Positions 7,157 through 15,101 of a stretch of DNA of 26,328 nt are shown in pieces. The notes beneath the pieces are model-generated. The model saw only the letters and a list, made by a program, of their open reading frames with translations, searched no databases and was not told where the DNA came from. Numbering within the stretch: the first letter of the stretch is position 1; every line of letters begins with the position of its first letter. Source of the stretch: a virus; IMG/VR virus record IMGVR_UViG_3300009436_000096, positions 1 through 26,328 of that record; one strand, given 5' to 3'. Made by a program: the position numbers and the translations under genes.

Positions 7157-7914
7157 AACCAGTATTAATAACAGGCGGATTTGATCCGATTCATTCGGGT
7201 CATATCGCATATATGAAAGCAGCTAAAGAACTCGGATCTATTCTATATGTCGGAGTAAATTCTGATGAATGGTTAACTCGTAAGAAAGGTAGACCATTTA
7301 TGTCATTAGAAGAAAGAATGGCTATTATTAAAGAAATAGGATGTGTAGGTCACGTATTCTCTTTTAATGATGATGACGATACGGCTATTAATGCTATTGA
7401 ATATGTAAAATACTCTGCACCTCGTAACGCTGAAATTATCTTTGCAAATGGTGGAGATCGTACAAAGGGTAATATCCCTGAAATGTTTAGTGGTGGAGAT
7501 CAAGTAAAGTTTCACTTTGGTGTAGGTGGAGACGATAAAAAGAATAGTTCGTCTTGGATTCTAAATGAATGGGATAAACCTACTACTCAAAGACTGTGGG
7601 GAAAATATCGTAATCTAGATTCTAACGGTCATTGGAGAGTAAAAGAACTATCAATTGATGTTGGTAAGTCTTTATCAGACCAACGACACTTCGTGAGATC
7701 CGAACATTGGCATATTGTTGATGGTGAATTGAAAATGAATCTTGAATTCAAGAACGGTTACACTTCATCTAAGATATACAAAACTGGTGACAGCATCGAC
7801 ATACCGATAAATACATGGCATATGGCGACCAATGTCGGTGACAAACCGGTTAAAGTCATAGAAGTTTGGATGGGATATACCTTATCCGAAGAAGATATTG
7901 AAAGAAGAACTTAG
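7153..7914 (+). CDS. Nucleotidyltransferase-cupin fusion (253 aa)
   Basis: Residues 1-140 form an HxGH-superfamily cytidylyl/adenylyltransferase: GGFDPIHSGH at 8-17 gives the nucleotide-binding HSGH, and GGDDKKNSSSWILNEW (125-140) resembles the RfaE/TagD C-terminal motif. Residues about 145-245 form a cupin close to the C-terminal domain of type II mannose-6-phosphate isomerase/GDP-mannose pyrophosphorylase, with LSDQRHFVRSEHWHIVDG (174-191) giving the metal-binding His set. This pairs activation of a phosphorylated sugar or polyol with a sugar-binding or isomerising domain in one chain. The fusion closes the sugar cassette. Its product would be a nucleotide-activated sugar for surface or virion glycosylation, which is inference; the exact substrate is not readable. 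Confidence 0.85.
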   Translation: MKPVLITGGFDPIHSGHIAYMKAAKELGSILYVGVNSDEWLTRKKGRPFMSLEERMAIIKEIGCVGHVFSFNDDDDTAINAIEYVKYSAPRNAEIIFANGGDRTKGNIPEMFSGGDQVKFHFGVGGDDKKNSSSWILNEWDKPTTQRLWGKYRNLDSNGHWRVKELSIDVGKSLSDQRHFVRSEHWHIVDGELKMNLEFKNGYTSSKIYKTGDSIDIPINTWHMATNVGDKPVKVIEVWMGYTLSEEDIERRT

Positions 7915-7975
7915 TATTGTTTAAAGGGATTAACCCTATTATAACATAGTACAGAACTGTTGTCAACTGTTTTTT

Positions 7976-7983
7976 TATAAATA
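7976..7983 (+). promoter_or_regulatory. Late-promoter-like box TATAAATA
   Basis: An exact octamer immediately after a run of seven T, 34 bases before the ATG at 8018. It sits in the 100-base gap between the sugar cassette and the tail-region genes, the clearest promoter gap in the first 9 kb. Confidence 0.6.
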
Positions 7984-8017
7984 TCTATAAATTAATCTAT
8001 AAACAAAGGAGACGATG

Positions 8018-8425
8018 ATGGCTTTTCAACTATCAGTAGCCGCAAGAAACGCTACCTTAGCCGCGATCGAAACAGAAGTTGGTGTAAATCCCATTTTAAC
8101 TATTAACACTGGTACAAAGCCAGCCGATGCCGGAACTGCAAACACAGGTTCAGTATTAGCAACTATGGTATTACCAAGTGATTGGCTGGGAGCACCATTT
8201 ACTGGATCTATTGCATTATCAGGTACATGGCAAGACTTGTCGGCAGATGATTCAGGTACTGCTGGATATTTCAGATTACATAACAATGCTGGGACTGTAT
8301 GTCATATGCAAGGAACGGTTAGTGCTACAGGCGCTGGTGGTGATATGCAATTGGATAATACAAACATTGCAACAGGTCAGCAGATCAATATTACCACATT
8401 CACGATTACAGCTGGTGGGGCTTAA
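8018..8425 (+). CDS. Small tail-region phage protein (135 aa)
   Basis: The opening (SVAARNATLAAIETEVG) is followed by ILTINTGTKPAD, LATMVLPSDW and SGTWQDLSADDSGTAGYFR. This is a pattern I recognise from a family of small phage proteins of unknown function that sit beside tail and head-tail genes in many marine and pseudomonad phages. It is beta-rich with no catalytic motif, signal or membrane segment, and probably a virion accessory or tail-fibre-associated protein. AAAGGAG at 8005-8011 is about 6 bases before the ATG at 8018; the ATG at 8015 is too close, so I take 8018. Confidence 0.75.
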   Translation: MAFQLSVAARNATLAAIETEVGVNPILTINTGTKPADAGTANTGSVLATMVLPSDWLGAPFTGSIALSGTWQDLSADDSGTAGYFRLHNNAGTVCHMQGTVSATGAGGDMQLDNTNIATGQQINITTFTITAGGA

Positions 8426-8447
8426 CTTTAACATAAGGTAAAGCCAC

Positions 8448-9038
8448 ATGTCTGCAAATGCTGCGGTTACTACAACATTAGATTTCCAATACTTCGGTGG
8501 CGGTGTTATTCAAGTATCAGGAGAGCTATCAGGATTAATTGATAACTCTTTTGTTTTTGATGGCGTCGTTCCAATTGTTGGTCATATCGAACCAGTAAGC
8601 ATTGAATTTGGTTTTAGTGCAGGTATTGAAACACCTACAATATATGGCGCGTTAACTCCACAATTAATACCTTTCTCTTCAAACAGTTTTGTAGAGTTTG
8701 GTGTACAAAGATACCTTTCAGTAGCAAACAATACTTTATTCGATTATGGCGCGACTTCTGAAGGTTATGTTACAACTCACGTAAACTTTAATCCTACATT
8801 AGAATTTAATCTTGAAACAGATATCTACGTATTCTCATTAGGAGATACCAGTGGAACATATTCTTTCAGTCTTGATGGGTTAGGATTAAACATATCTACT
8901 AGAGAATACTCAAGAACAGGCGGTAATACCATAACATTCGATGGAATTGATAACAACTCCGCTAATATAATACACGACACGAATGGAATAAAATTAATTA
9001 GCAACGGGGTTTCATACGCTGAAATTCTACAGACATAG
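8448..9038 (+). CDS. Beta-rich hypothetical virion protein (196 aa)
   Basis: I do not recognise a family. The sequence is a long series of short beta strands with Gly, Asn and Thr (for example FQYFGGGVIQVSGELSG), has no cysteine and no charged clusters, and lacks a signal peptide. This composition is usual for phage tail, baseplate or fibre domains. It follows the small tail-region protein by 22 bases and precedes a gap with two late-promoter-like boxes. A structural role is likely from composition and position. Confidence 0.6.
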   Translation: MSANAAVTTTLDFQYFGGGVIQVSGELSGLIDNSFVFDGVVPIVGHIEPVSIEFGFSAGIETPTIYGALTPQLIPFSSNSFVEFGVQRYLSVANNTLFDYGATSEGYVTTHVNFNPTLEFNLETDIYVFSLGDTSGTYSFSLDGLGLNISTREYSRTGGNTITFDGIDNNSANIIHDTNGIKLISNGVSYAEILQT

Positions 9039-9047
9039 TTTACTTTT

Positions 9048-9055
9048 AATAAATA
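9048..9055 (+). promoter_or_regulatory. Late-promoter-like box AATAAATA (first of pair)
   Basis: A one-mismatch late octamer 35 bases before the ATG at 9091. A second copy lies 11 bases (start to start) downstream. Confidence 0.45.
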
Positions 9056-9058
9056 CCT

Positions 9059-9066
9059 AATAAATA
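9059..9066 (+). promoter_or_regulatory. Late-promoter-like box AATAAATA (second of pair)
   Basis: The second one-mismatch octamer, 24 bases before the ATG at 9091, at a spacing like that of the boxes before the portal and tail-tube genes. It probably drives the gene at 9091 and the neck genes behind it. Confidence 0.5.
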
Positions 9067-9090
9067 AAAGTAAAACTTGGAGATAAACAA

Positions 9091-9423
9091 ATGGCGGCTA
9101 GCTTTTACATAAAACAAAACGACACTGCACCGTCTATTGAGGCTGGATTAACTGATTCTAATGGTAGAATCAAATCAATGGCAAACGCAGCATCAGTTAA
9201 GTTCCATATGCGAGACGAAAACGGTACCGTGCTTATCGATTCTGGTCTAGGGACTATTACGAGTCCAGCAAAAGGAATCGTTGCATATGAATGGCAAGAT
9301 GGTGATACCTCAAATACTGGTATTCATAGTGCAGAATTTCAAATAGAATACAATAACGGCCAGATAGAAACATTCCCAAACACCGGTTATATTAAAGTAA
9401 TCATTAAAGACGAGATATCATAA
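9091..9423 (+). CDS. Baseplate upper-protein N-terminal-like domain protein (110 aa)
   Basis: The N-terminal FYIKQNDTAPSIEAGLTDSN, the central VKFHMRDENGTVLIDS and the late Y..G....I strands match the immunoglobulin-like N-terminal domain of phage baseplate upper proteins (BppU_N/DUF2479-like). Free-standing copies occur in tail regions of many phages, where they may join fibres to the baseplate. The length fits a single domain. The stop codon shares its last base with the ATG of gp13, so translation is coupled to the neck gene. Confidence 0.65.
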   Translation: MAASFYIKQNDTAPSIEAGLTDSNGRIKSMANAASVKFHMRDENGTVLIDSGLGTITSPAKGIVAYEWQDGDTSNTGIHSAEFQIEYNNGQIETFPNTGYIKVIIKDEIS

Positions 9424-10166
9424 TGCCACAACCACAATCAAGAGAAGAATTTAAAGACTATTGTTTAAGAAAGATCGGTGCACCAGTCATCGAGATTAAC
9501 GTGTCTGAAGAACAGATCGACGATCGTGTAGATGAGGCTATTTCTTTCTGGAGAGATTACCACTATAACGGTTCTGAAATGGTATATCTAAAACATGCTC
9601 TCACAGCAAAAGATATCGAAAACGGATATATTACTCTACCACAAAAGTTACTTGGTATATCTAAGATCTTTCCATTAGATACTTCGATCTCAACAGGATC
9701 CGGAATATTTAATGTAAATTATCAGTTCGTTTTAAACAATCTGAATGATCTTACAGGATATACAATCCAGAATTATTATATGACTATGACCCACTTAACT
9801 TTCTTACAAGAGTGGTTAGTAGGAAAACCAATGATTCGCTATAACAAACATTCCAATAAACTTTATATCGATACAGGTAAGGCATCCTTGGCTGTAGGTA
9901 AATATATTATTGTTGAAGCATATGATGTTATAGATGAAGATGCATATCCAGACGTATTTGGAGATCGTTGGTTACAAAATTATTCTACTGTTCTTATCAG
10001 AGAGCAATGGGGTTTAAACCTAACCAAATTTACAAACATGCAGTTAGTTGGTGGTGTTACCTTTAATGGTGAACAGATTTTACAGGAAGCCAGAGCTGAA
10101 AGAGAAAAAATGGAAGAAGAAGCAATTCGGTCTCTTCAACCACTCACATATAATTTCATTGGATAA
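9423..10166 (+). CDS. gp13: Neck protein gp13-like (247 aa)
   Basis: This matches T4-like neck protein gp13 by its N-terminal pattern (SREEFKDYCLRKIGAPVIEI..SEEQIDDRVDEAI.FW.DYHYNG), characteristic of the marine T4-like versions, and by its position directly ahead of gp14 and gp15. gp13 joins head and tail and acts after packaging. At 247 residues it is shorter than T4 gp13 (309), as usual for marine relatives. The C-terminus is charged and helical. It is separated from gp14 by three bases. Confidence 0.9.
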   Translation: MPQPQSREEFKDYCLRKIGAPVIEINVSEEQIDDRVDEAISFWRDYHYNGSEMVYLKHALTAKDIENGYITLPQKLLGISKIFPLDTSISTGSGIFNVNYQFVLNNLNDLTGYTIQNYYMTMTHLTFLQEWLVGKPMIRYNKHSNKLYIDTGKASLAVGKYIIVEAYDVIDEDAYPDVFGDRWLQNYSTVLIREQWGLNLTKFTNMQLVGGVTFNGEQILQEARAEREKMEEEAIRSLQPLTYNFIG

Positions 10167-10169
10167 AAA

Positions 10170-10850
10170 ATGGCAACGAATGCATACTTTAGAAATTACA
10201 ACAATTTCAATGAACAGAATTTAATTGACGATCTAGTAATCGAATCAATTCGAATGTATGGCATTGATGTTAAATACCTTAGTGGCAAATTTAACCAAGT
10301 TGATAAAATCTTTAACGAAGACGATACACCGTTATATGACGAGATGTACGGCTTTGAAGTATACGTTAAAAATGTCGATGGCTTTGAAGGTGAAGGCGAC
10401 TTCCTATCTAAATTCGGTCTACAAATCAGAGATCAAATTACTTTCAGTGTCGCAATAAGAACATTTGAAAGATATGTTACTCGTAAAGATTCAGAGAAAA
10501 TACGTCCAAGAGAAAACGATATTATTTGGTTACCTCTTAATCAGAAAATGTATAGAATTACTTACGTAGAACATGAAAGCGTATTCTATCAAGCAGGTAA
10601 GTTACAAGTTTACGATATCAAATGTGAACTTATGGAATTCTCTAATGAGAGATTCGATACTGGTAGACCTGAAATTGATGAGTACTTTGATGATATTAAA
10701 TCTACTGATGATGTTGTACAGACACTAGAAGATGTGGCCAACAATGATCCAATAGCTCAGAACTTTGAATTCGAAAAAATATCTGATGATATATTAGACT
10801 TCTCTGAAGTCGATCCATTCAGTGAAAACATTAGCATAGAGGATTCCTAA
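10170..10850 (+). CDS. gp14: Neck protein gp14-like (226 aa)
   Basis: This sits between gp13 and gp15 as in all T4-like phages. It carries the family pattern (YFRNYNNFNEQNLIDDLVIESIRMYG near the N-terminus, then DIIWLPLNQKMYRITYVEHE..FYQ.GKLQVYDIKCELMEFSNERFDTG). The product forms the neck or collar joining the filled head to the tail. T4 gp14 is 256 residues. The C-terminal 50 residues are very acidic. Its stop overlaps the gp15 ATG by one base. Confidence 0.9.
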   Translation: MATNAYFRNYNNFNEQNLIDDLVIESIRMYGIDVKYLSGKFNQVDKIFNEDDTPLYDEMYGFEVYVKNVDGFEGEGDFLSKFGLQIRDQITFSVAIRTFERYVTRKDSEKIRPRENDIIWLPLNQKMYRITYVEHESVFYQAGKLQVYDIKCELMEFSNERFDTGRPEIDEYFDDIKSTDDVVQTLEDVANNDPIAQNFEFEKISDDILDFSEVDPFSENISIEDS

Positions 10851-12943
10851 TGGCTATTGCAAATTACTTTTATAATGAAACTACGAGAAGATACGTAGCT
10901 TTATTCGGTACATTATTTAACCAGTTAAAAATCGAAAGATCAGATAACGCTGGTACTAAAATACAATCTATGATTGTACCACTATCTTATGCCCCAGCTC
11001 AAAAGATTCTTGCAAGACTCAGAGATGATCCTGACTTATTAAATAGTCGTAGAACTGCTATGACTCTTCCTAGAATGTCTTTTGAAATCACGAGTTTAAA
11101 CTATGATCCACAACGTAAAATTGGATCTACTCATAAGATGACAAAGTCTGCAAAAGCAGAAACAGAATCATCACGTAATTTTGTACACTCAGCGGTACCA
11201 TACAATTTAGATTTTTCTTTATACATTATGACAAAGTATTCAGAAGATGCTACAAAGATTATGGAACAAATCATTCCATTCTTTACTCCTGATTGGACTG
11301 TAACTGCTAAGATGGTTAATGATTTAGATCCTATTGATATTCCTATTATCCTTAATGGTGTTACCACCGAAGATCTTTACGAAGCTGATTTTGAATCACG
11401 ACAAACCATTATGTACACACTCAACTTTACATTAAAAGGTTGGTACTTCGGACCAGAGAAGAAACAAAAGATAATCAAATTTATTGATATAGATATGATG
11501 ACTGATACTGCCTCAAACGCTCCTCGCCAAGAAGGTGTTACAATTAAGCCAGGACTAGATTCAAATGGTAATCCATTAAATGAAGATGGTGTTGGAGTAA
11601 CAGCAGTTGCATCACTTACAAATGGTACTGTTGATACAATTGCAATTACAAACGATGGTGAAAACTATGATGCTAATAATAGTATTGCGGTAACAGTTGC
11701 AGCTCCAGATGCTTTAGATGCCAGCATTACAGCCAATGTATCGAATACAGCAATTGCTTCGTTCAACATACTTGAGGCTGGAGGGTTCTATTCTAGCTTA
11801 CCAAATATAACTATAACTCCTCCAAACATGCCCGTAACAACCGCTGCAGTGTCACAGATCATTGCTGGAGGGGCCATTACATCTATCAATATAGACAATC
11901 CAGGTACATACTATAATTCAGCCACTATTGCAATATCTGAGCCACCGGCTAAATCACCTTATGTTAAATTTGGTGATGATGCTTTATATCACGATAGCCA
12001 TACTGATACAACATTACTTCATACAACAGGAATTAATTTCGTAACAGCGGGTAGTGGTTATGCTATCGAGTTTTGGATATATCCAACAGAATTTAATGCA
12101 AACGATAATGTTATTCTACATATGAATGGTTCTCAAATGAGAATTGAAATAGAAGATGGCACTGGAACTCTTGCATTATTCTACGCAACAGGTGGTGCAC
12201 CATGTAGGTCAACTCCTGAAACATTAAATCTTAATGCATGGAATCACTGTCGTGTTGAACACTTTGGTGCAAATGCAAGATGGTTAGTAAACGGTGTAGC
12301 TGATGCTGGCACCTCAGGTCCTCAAGGATTCTTACTCGGTGGTGGAGCACAGGTTATTGCCGGTGAACGTTCTGCAAACGAAAGATCTTTCCTAGGTGCA
12401 TTAGATAACGTTAGTATTTCTACAATTAGTGCATTAACACCTGCTGGTACATACACAGTACCGACTGATCCAACAAACGGAACAGATTACACTGGTAACT
12501 TTGATAAAGATATTGCTTCGGCAGATCTTGTTGTTACCAACGGTGAAGTCACTGGTGTTACAATAACAAATAACGGTTTAAACTATGACGCTAATACAGT
12601 GTTTACAATATCAGCACCAAATGGTGTTGCTGCAGATTATCAAGCAACTGCAACTCCGGTCTTAGTAGACGGAAGCGTAAACTCAATCACTATAAATAAT
12701 AGTGGTAAGTTCTACACCTCGGCAAATGTTTCAATCGATTCAGTAGTTACAAGTACTGCAACGGCAAACATAGTAATTGATGGTACAGGACAAGCCACAA
12801 GTATTAACGTAACAAATGCTGGTTCTGGTTATCGTACAGCTCCTGCAGTTACAATTGGAGGTCCAGCCGCAACGTCAGTACCATATACACAAATTGAATT
12901 TGATGACGACTGGGGTATTATTACAATATTTGAGGATGAATAA
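10850..12943 (+). CDS. gp15: Tail sheath terminator/stabiliser gp15-like with large LamG-containing insertion (697 aa)
   Basis: Residues 1-235 match T4-like gp15, the tail-completion protein that caps the sheath. Motifs include AIANYFYNETTRRYVALFG, LNSRRTAMTLPRMSFEI and a GWYFGPEKKQKIIKFI segment at about 197-212. T4 gp15 is 272 residues; here the chain is 697. Residues 250-366 contain three Gly/Tyr-type beta repeats. About 369-545 is a concanavalin A/LamG-like domain (GYAIEFWIYPTEF; LNLNAWNHCRVEHFG; WLVNGV; FLGALDNVSIS). Residues 567-672 contain three more repeats. The last 17 residues (IEFDDDWGIITIFEDE) return to a gp15-like acidic C-terminus, so the extra part is an insertion, not a tail. 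It probably projects as a sugar-binding decoration from the neck. gp14 and gp16 flank it with one-base overlaps. Confidence 0.9.
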   Translation: MAIANYFYNETTRRYVALFGTLFNQLKIERSDNAGTKIQSMIVPLSYAPAQKILARLRDDPDLLNSRRTAMTLPRMSFEITSLNYDPQRKIGSTHKMTKSAKAETESSRNFVHSAVPYNLDFSLYIMTKYSEDATKIMEQIIPFFTPDWTVTAKMVNDLDPIDIPIILNGVTTEDLYEADFESRQTIMYTLNFTLKGWYFGPEKKQKIIKFIDIDMMTDTASNAPRQEGVTIKPGLDSNGNPLNEDGVGVTAVASLTNGTVDTIAITNDGENYDANNSIAVTVAAPDALDASITANVSNTAIASFNILEAGGFYSSLPNITITPPNMPVTTAAVSQIIAGGAITSINIDNPGTYYNSATIAISEPPAKSPYVKFGDDALYHDSHTDTTLLHTTGINFVTAGSGYAIEFWIYPTEFNANDNVILHMNGSQMRIEIEDGTGTLALFYATGGAPCRSTPETLNLNAWNHCRVEHFGANARWLVNGVADAGTSGPQGFLLGGGAQVIAGERSANERSFLGALDNVSISTISALTPAGTYTVPTDPTNGTDYTGNFDKDIASADLVVTNGEVTGVTITNNGLNYDANTVFTISAPNGVAADYQATATPVLVDGSVNSITINNSGKFYTSANVSIDSVVTSTATANIVIDGTGQATSINVTNAGSGYRTAPAVTIGGPAATSVPYTQIEFDDDWGIITIFEDE
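11630..12865 (+). repeat. Six Gly/Tyr beta repeats flanking a LamG-like domain in gp15
   Basis: Repeats of about 25 residues with pattern v.siti.n.G..Y......v.i..p lie at gp15 residues 261-286, 302-325, 342-366, then 567-590, 610-630 and 649-672. The period within each group is about 38-43 residues. The LamG-like domain at about nt 11954-12484 lies between the two groups of three. Similar repeats are common in phage tail and fibre proteins and are not themselves diagnostic of function. Confidence 0.75.
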
Positions 12944-13419
12944 TGAGCGACGAAAAGATTTCTTCTGCACTTGGCATTAGACCAATGTCAGAAATTGATG
13001 AAGACGAGAAACACGTACCGGCAGTAAAAGCTCCGGTTGAGGAAGAAGCTAAGTCTTTGCCCGTTGTCATGTCAGATATCGATGAAGAGAACCTTAAAGA
13101 TATAGAAGACGTTAGACAAAACGTTGCGTCAGTTATTGAAACCGGCAAAGATGCTATGCAAGAAATGTTAGAAATAGCCAAACAATCTGAGCAGCCTAGA
13201 GCTTTTGAAGTTGTTTCTACTTTAATGAAAACCCTTCTTGATGCCAACAAAGATTTTGCCGATATTTCTACTAAAAAGAAGTTTGCAAAAGAAGAAATTA
13301 ATGGGCCCAAAGAAAATGCTCAGCCAAACACGGTAAATAATAATTTAATACTTTCCACATCAGATCTACTCAAAATGTTAAAAGACACGAATAAAGATGA
13401 CGGTGTAATAGATGGGTGA
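12943..13419 (+). CDS. gp16: Small terminase subunit gp16-like (158 aa)
   Basis: The assignment rests on position immediately before the large terminase and on character: an acidic N-terminal tail, a central helical coiled-coil stretch (about residues 45-120) and a length like T4 gp16 (164). In T4-like phages gp16 forms a ring that regulates gp17 during initiation of DNA packaging. The C-terminus overlaps gp17 by eight bases. Low sequence conservation of the family means the name depends mostly on synteny. Confidence 0.85.
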   Translation: MSDEKISSALGIRPMSEIDEDEKHVPAVKAPVEEEAKSLPVVMSDIDEENLKDIEDVRQNVASVIETGKDAMQEMLEIAKQSEQPRAFEVVSTLMKTLLDANKDFADISTKKKFAKEEINGPKENAQPNTVNNNLILSTSDLLKMLKDTNKDDGVIDG

Positions 13420-14998
13420 TGGATACTTAGGAAACACGCATCTTAAGAAAGTGCAGGAGCAAATTGAGTGGACTCCTGACCTCGTTAAAGAATATATGAA
13501 GTGTGCTAACGATCCAGTATACTTTGCGAAGAGTTATATTAAAATCGTGCATGTTGATAGAGGATTAGTTCCTTTTGATATGTATGATTACCAAAAAGAA
13601 ATTTGTGCTAAGATATTTGAAAGTAGACGAGTAGCTGTTTTGACCGCAAGACAGTCTGGTAAAACTACCACAGCCGTTGCAGTTATCTTACACTATATTT
13701 TGTTTAATGAATTTAAGACTGTAGCTATCCTTGCGAATAAAGGAGATGCCTCTAGAGAGGTTATGGCTAGAGTTAAGTTAGCATATGAAGCACTACCTAA
13801 GTGGTTACAGCAGGGCATCGAGGAATGGAATAAAGGTAATATAGCACTCGAAAACGGATGCCAAGTATTAGCCGGTACAACATCTTCAAGCGCCATTCGT
13901 GGTAAATCTGTTAACTTTCTATACCTCGATGAGGTTGCATTTATTGAAGGGTATGATGAGTTTTTCGCATCAGTATATCCAACTATTTCGTCTGGTGAGT
14001 CTACAAAGTTGTTAATGACTTCCACACCTAATGGATTAAATCACTTTTGGAAGACCTGTAAAGGTGCTAAAGAAGGTACAAATGGCTATGAATATCAAGA
14101 AGTAATGTGGTATGATGTTCCTGGCCGAGACGACAAGTGGAAAAAAGAGACACTTGAAGCTTTAGATCATGATGAAGAAAAATTTAATCAAGAATATTGC
14201 TGTGAGTTTTTAGGCAGTTCAGGTACTCTTATTAGTGGCGGTAAACTAAAACAGTTATATCCTGAAACACCATTAGTTAAAAGCGAAGGTTTTATTCAAT
14301 ATGAAAGACCTGAAAAAGATAAACAGTATGTAATAACTGCAGATGTTGCAAGGGGTAAAGGTTTAGACTATTCTACTTTTACAGTCTTTGATATTTCAGA
14401 GATGCCTTATAAACAGGTTGCAGTGTATAGAGACAACTATATTGGTCCAATTGATTTTGCATCTGTACTCAATAGATGCGGAAATATATATAATACAGCA
14501 GGGCTTTTAGTAGAAATTAATGATATCGGCGGACAGGTCGTCGATGTTTTACATATAGACTTTGGTTATGAAAATTTACTTTACACACAAAACTCTGGGC
14601 GGAGTGGTAAGGTACTTAGTGGCGGATTCGGAAAAAATGTAGAAAATGGTATACGAACAACTAAAACCGTAAAAGGAACCGGTTGCTCGATGCTTAAAAT
14701 GCTCGTTGAACAAGATCAATTGTTTGTACGAGACTATGAAACTATCCAAGAACTGAGTAGGTTTTCAAAGAAAGCAAACTCATTCGAAGCAGAACCCGGT
14801 TTTCATGATGATTTAGTAATGAACTTAGTTTTATTTGCTTGGATGACCGAGCAAGCTTATTTCAAAGATATGACTGATATTAACACATTAACGAAGCTCA
14901 GAGAAAAAACAGAAGAGCAGATTGAAGAAGAGATGCTACCATTTGGTTTTATAGATGACGGAGAAAGCATATATGAAGAAGATGGACTTAGGTTATGA
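13412..14998 (+). CDS. gp17: Large terminase gp17-like (528 aa)
   Basis: The packaging ATPase-nuclease. The ATPase domain has a variant Walker A ARQSGKTT (79-86), Walker B FLYLDE (169-174) with catalytic E174, and the coupling motif TSTPNG (203-208). The RNase H-like nuclease domain has D311 (ITADVARG), E368 (LLVEIND) and D466/D467 (GFHDDLVM), matching the acidic triad of T4 gp17. At 528 residues it lacks part of the N-terminal extension of T4 gp17 (610), as in marine relatives. It overlaps gp16 by eight bases and is the last gene before a 103-base gap carrying a late promoter for gp18. Confidence 0.97.
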   Translation: MGDGYLGNTHLKKVQEQIEWTPDLVKEYMKCANDPVYFAKSYIKIVHVDRGLVPFDMYDYQKEICAKIFESRRVAVLTARQSGKTTTAVAVILHYILFNEFKTVAILANKGDASREVMARVKLAYEALPKWLQQGIEEWNKGNIALENGCQVLAGTTSSSAIRGKSVNFLYLDEVAFIEGYDEFFASVYPTISSGESTKLLMTSTPNGLNHFWKTCKGAKEGTNGYEYQEVMWYDVPGRDDKWKKETLEALDHDEEKFNQEYCCEFLGSSGTLISGGKLKQLYPETPLVKSEGFIQYERPEKDKQYVITADVARGKGLDYSTFTVFDISEMPYKQVAVYRDNYIGPIDFASVLNRCGNIYNTAGLLVEINDIGGQVVDVLHIDFGYENLLYTQNSGRSGKVLSGGFGKNVENGIRTTKTVKGTGCSMLKMLVEQDQLFVRDYETIQELSRFSKKANSFEAEPGFHDDLVMNLVLFAWMTEQAYFKDMTDINTLTKLREKTEEQIEEEMLPFGFIDDGESIYEEDGLRL

Positions 14999-15033
14999 GA
15001 AAGCTCTTATTAAAATACACAAATCGATTAATT

Positions 15034-15041
15034 TATAAATA
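15034..15041 (+). promoter_or_regulatory. Late-promoter-like box TATAAATA
   Basis: An exact T4 late octamer in the 103-base gap between gp17 and gp18, 60 bases before the gp18 ATG. Confidence 0.6.
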
Positions 15042-15101
15042 GAAACAGATATATAACTAAAATAATTAAAACGCGTTTCTAATTAAATAAAGGAGAAAAA
15101 C

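Larger units (their letters stand above)
9039..9074 (+). repeat. 10-bp inverted repeat enclosing two late-promoter boxes
   Basis: TTTACTTTTA at 9039-9048 and its exact reverse complement TAAAAGTAAA at 9065-9074 are separated by 16 bases. The spacer and arm edges contain the two AATAAATA boxes. As RNA it could form an A/U-rich hairpin. It might be an operator-like site, or an accident of AT-rich sequence. Confidence 0.5.

Noticed and set aside
7805-7812. GATAAATA inside the nucleotidyltransferase-cupin gene
   Set aside because: It is within coding sequence and far from any start codon, so it counts as a background occurrence of the late octamer.
7921-7976. Possible terminator after the nucleotidyltransferase-cupin gene (AGGG/CCCT arms and a T7 run)
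   Set aside because: The AGGG-ATTAA-CCCT stem is only 4 bp and far from the T run. The bases before the T run (ACAG..CTGT) give only a 4-bp stem. Not strong enough to list.
10258-10458. 66-aa plus-strand frame within gp14
   Set aside because: It lies wholly inside a conserved neck gene in another frame and has no independent signal.
12921-13310. 129-aa minus-strand frame opposite gp16
   Set aside because: It is Ser-rich, as expected for the reverse complement of an acidic coding sequence, with no ribosome site or homology; the same holds for the minus-strand frames opposite gp18, gp21, gp22 and gp23.
15040-15081. Seven-base inverted repeat TAGAAAC/GTTTCTA before gp18
   Set aside because: The spacer is 28 bases and AT-rich; chance pairing is likely, and the late-type box already explains the gap.
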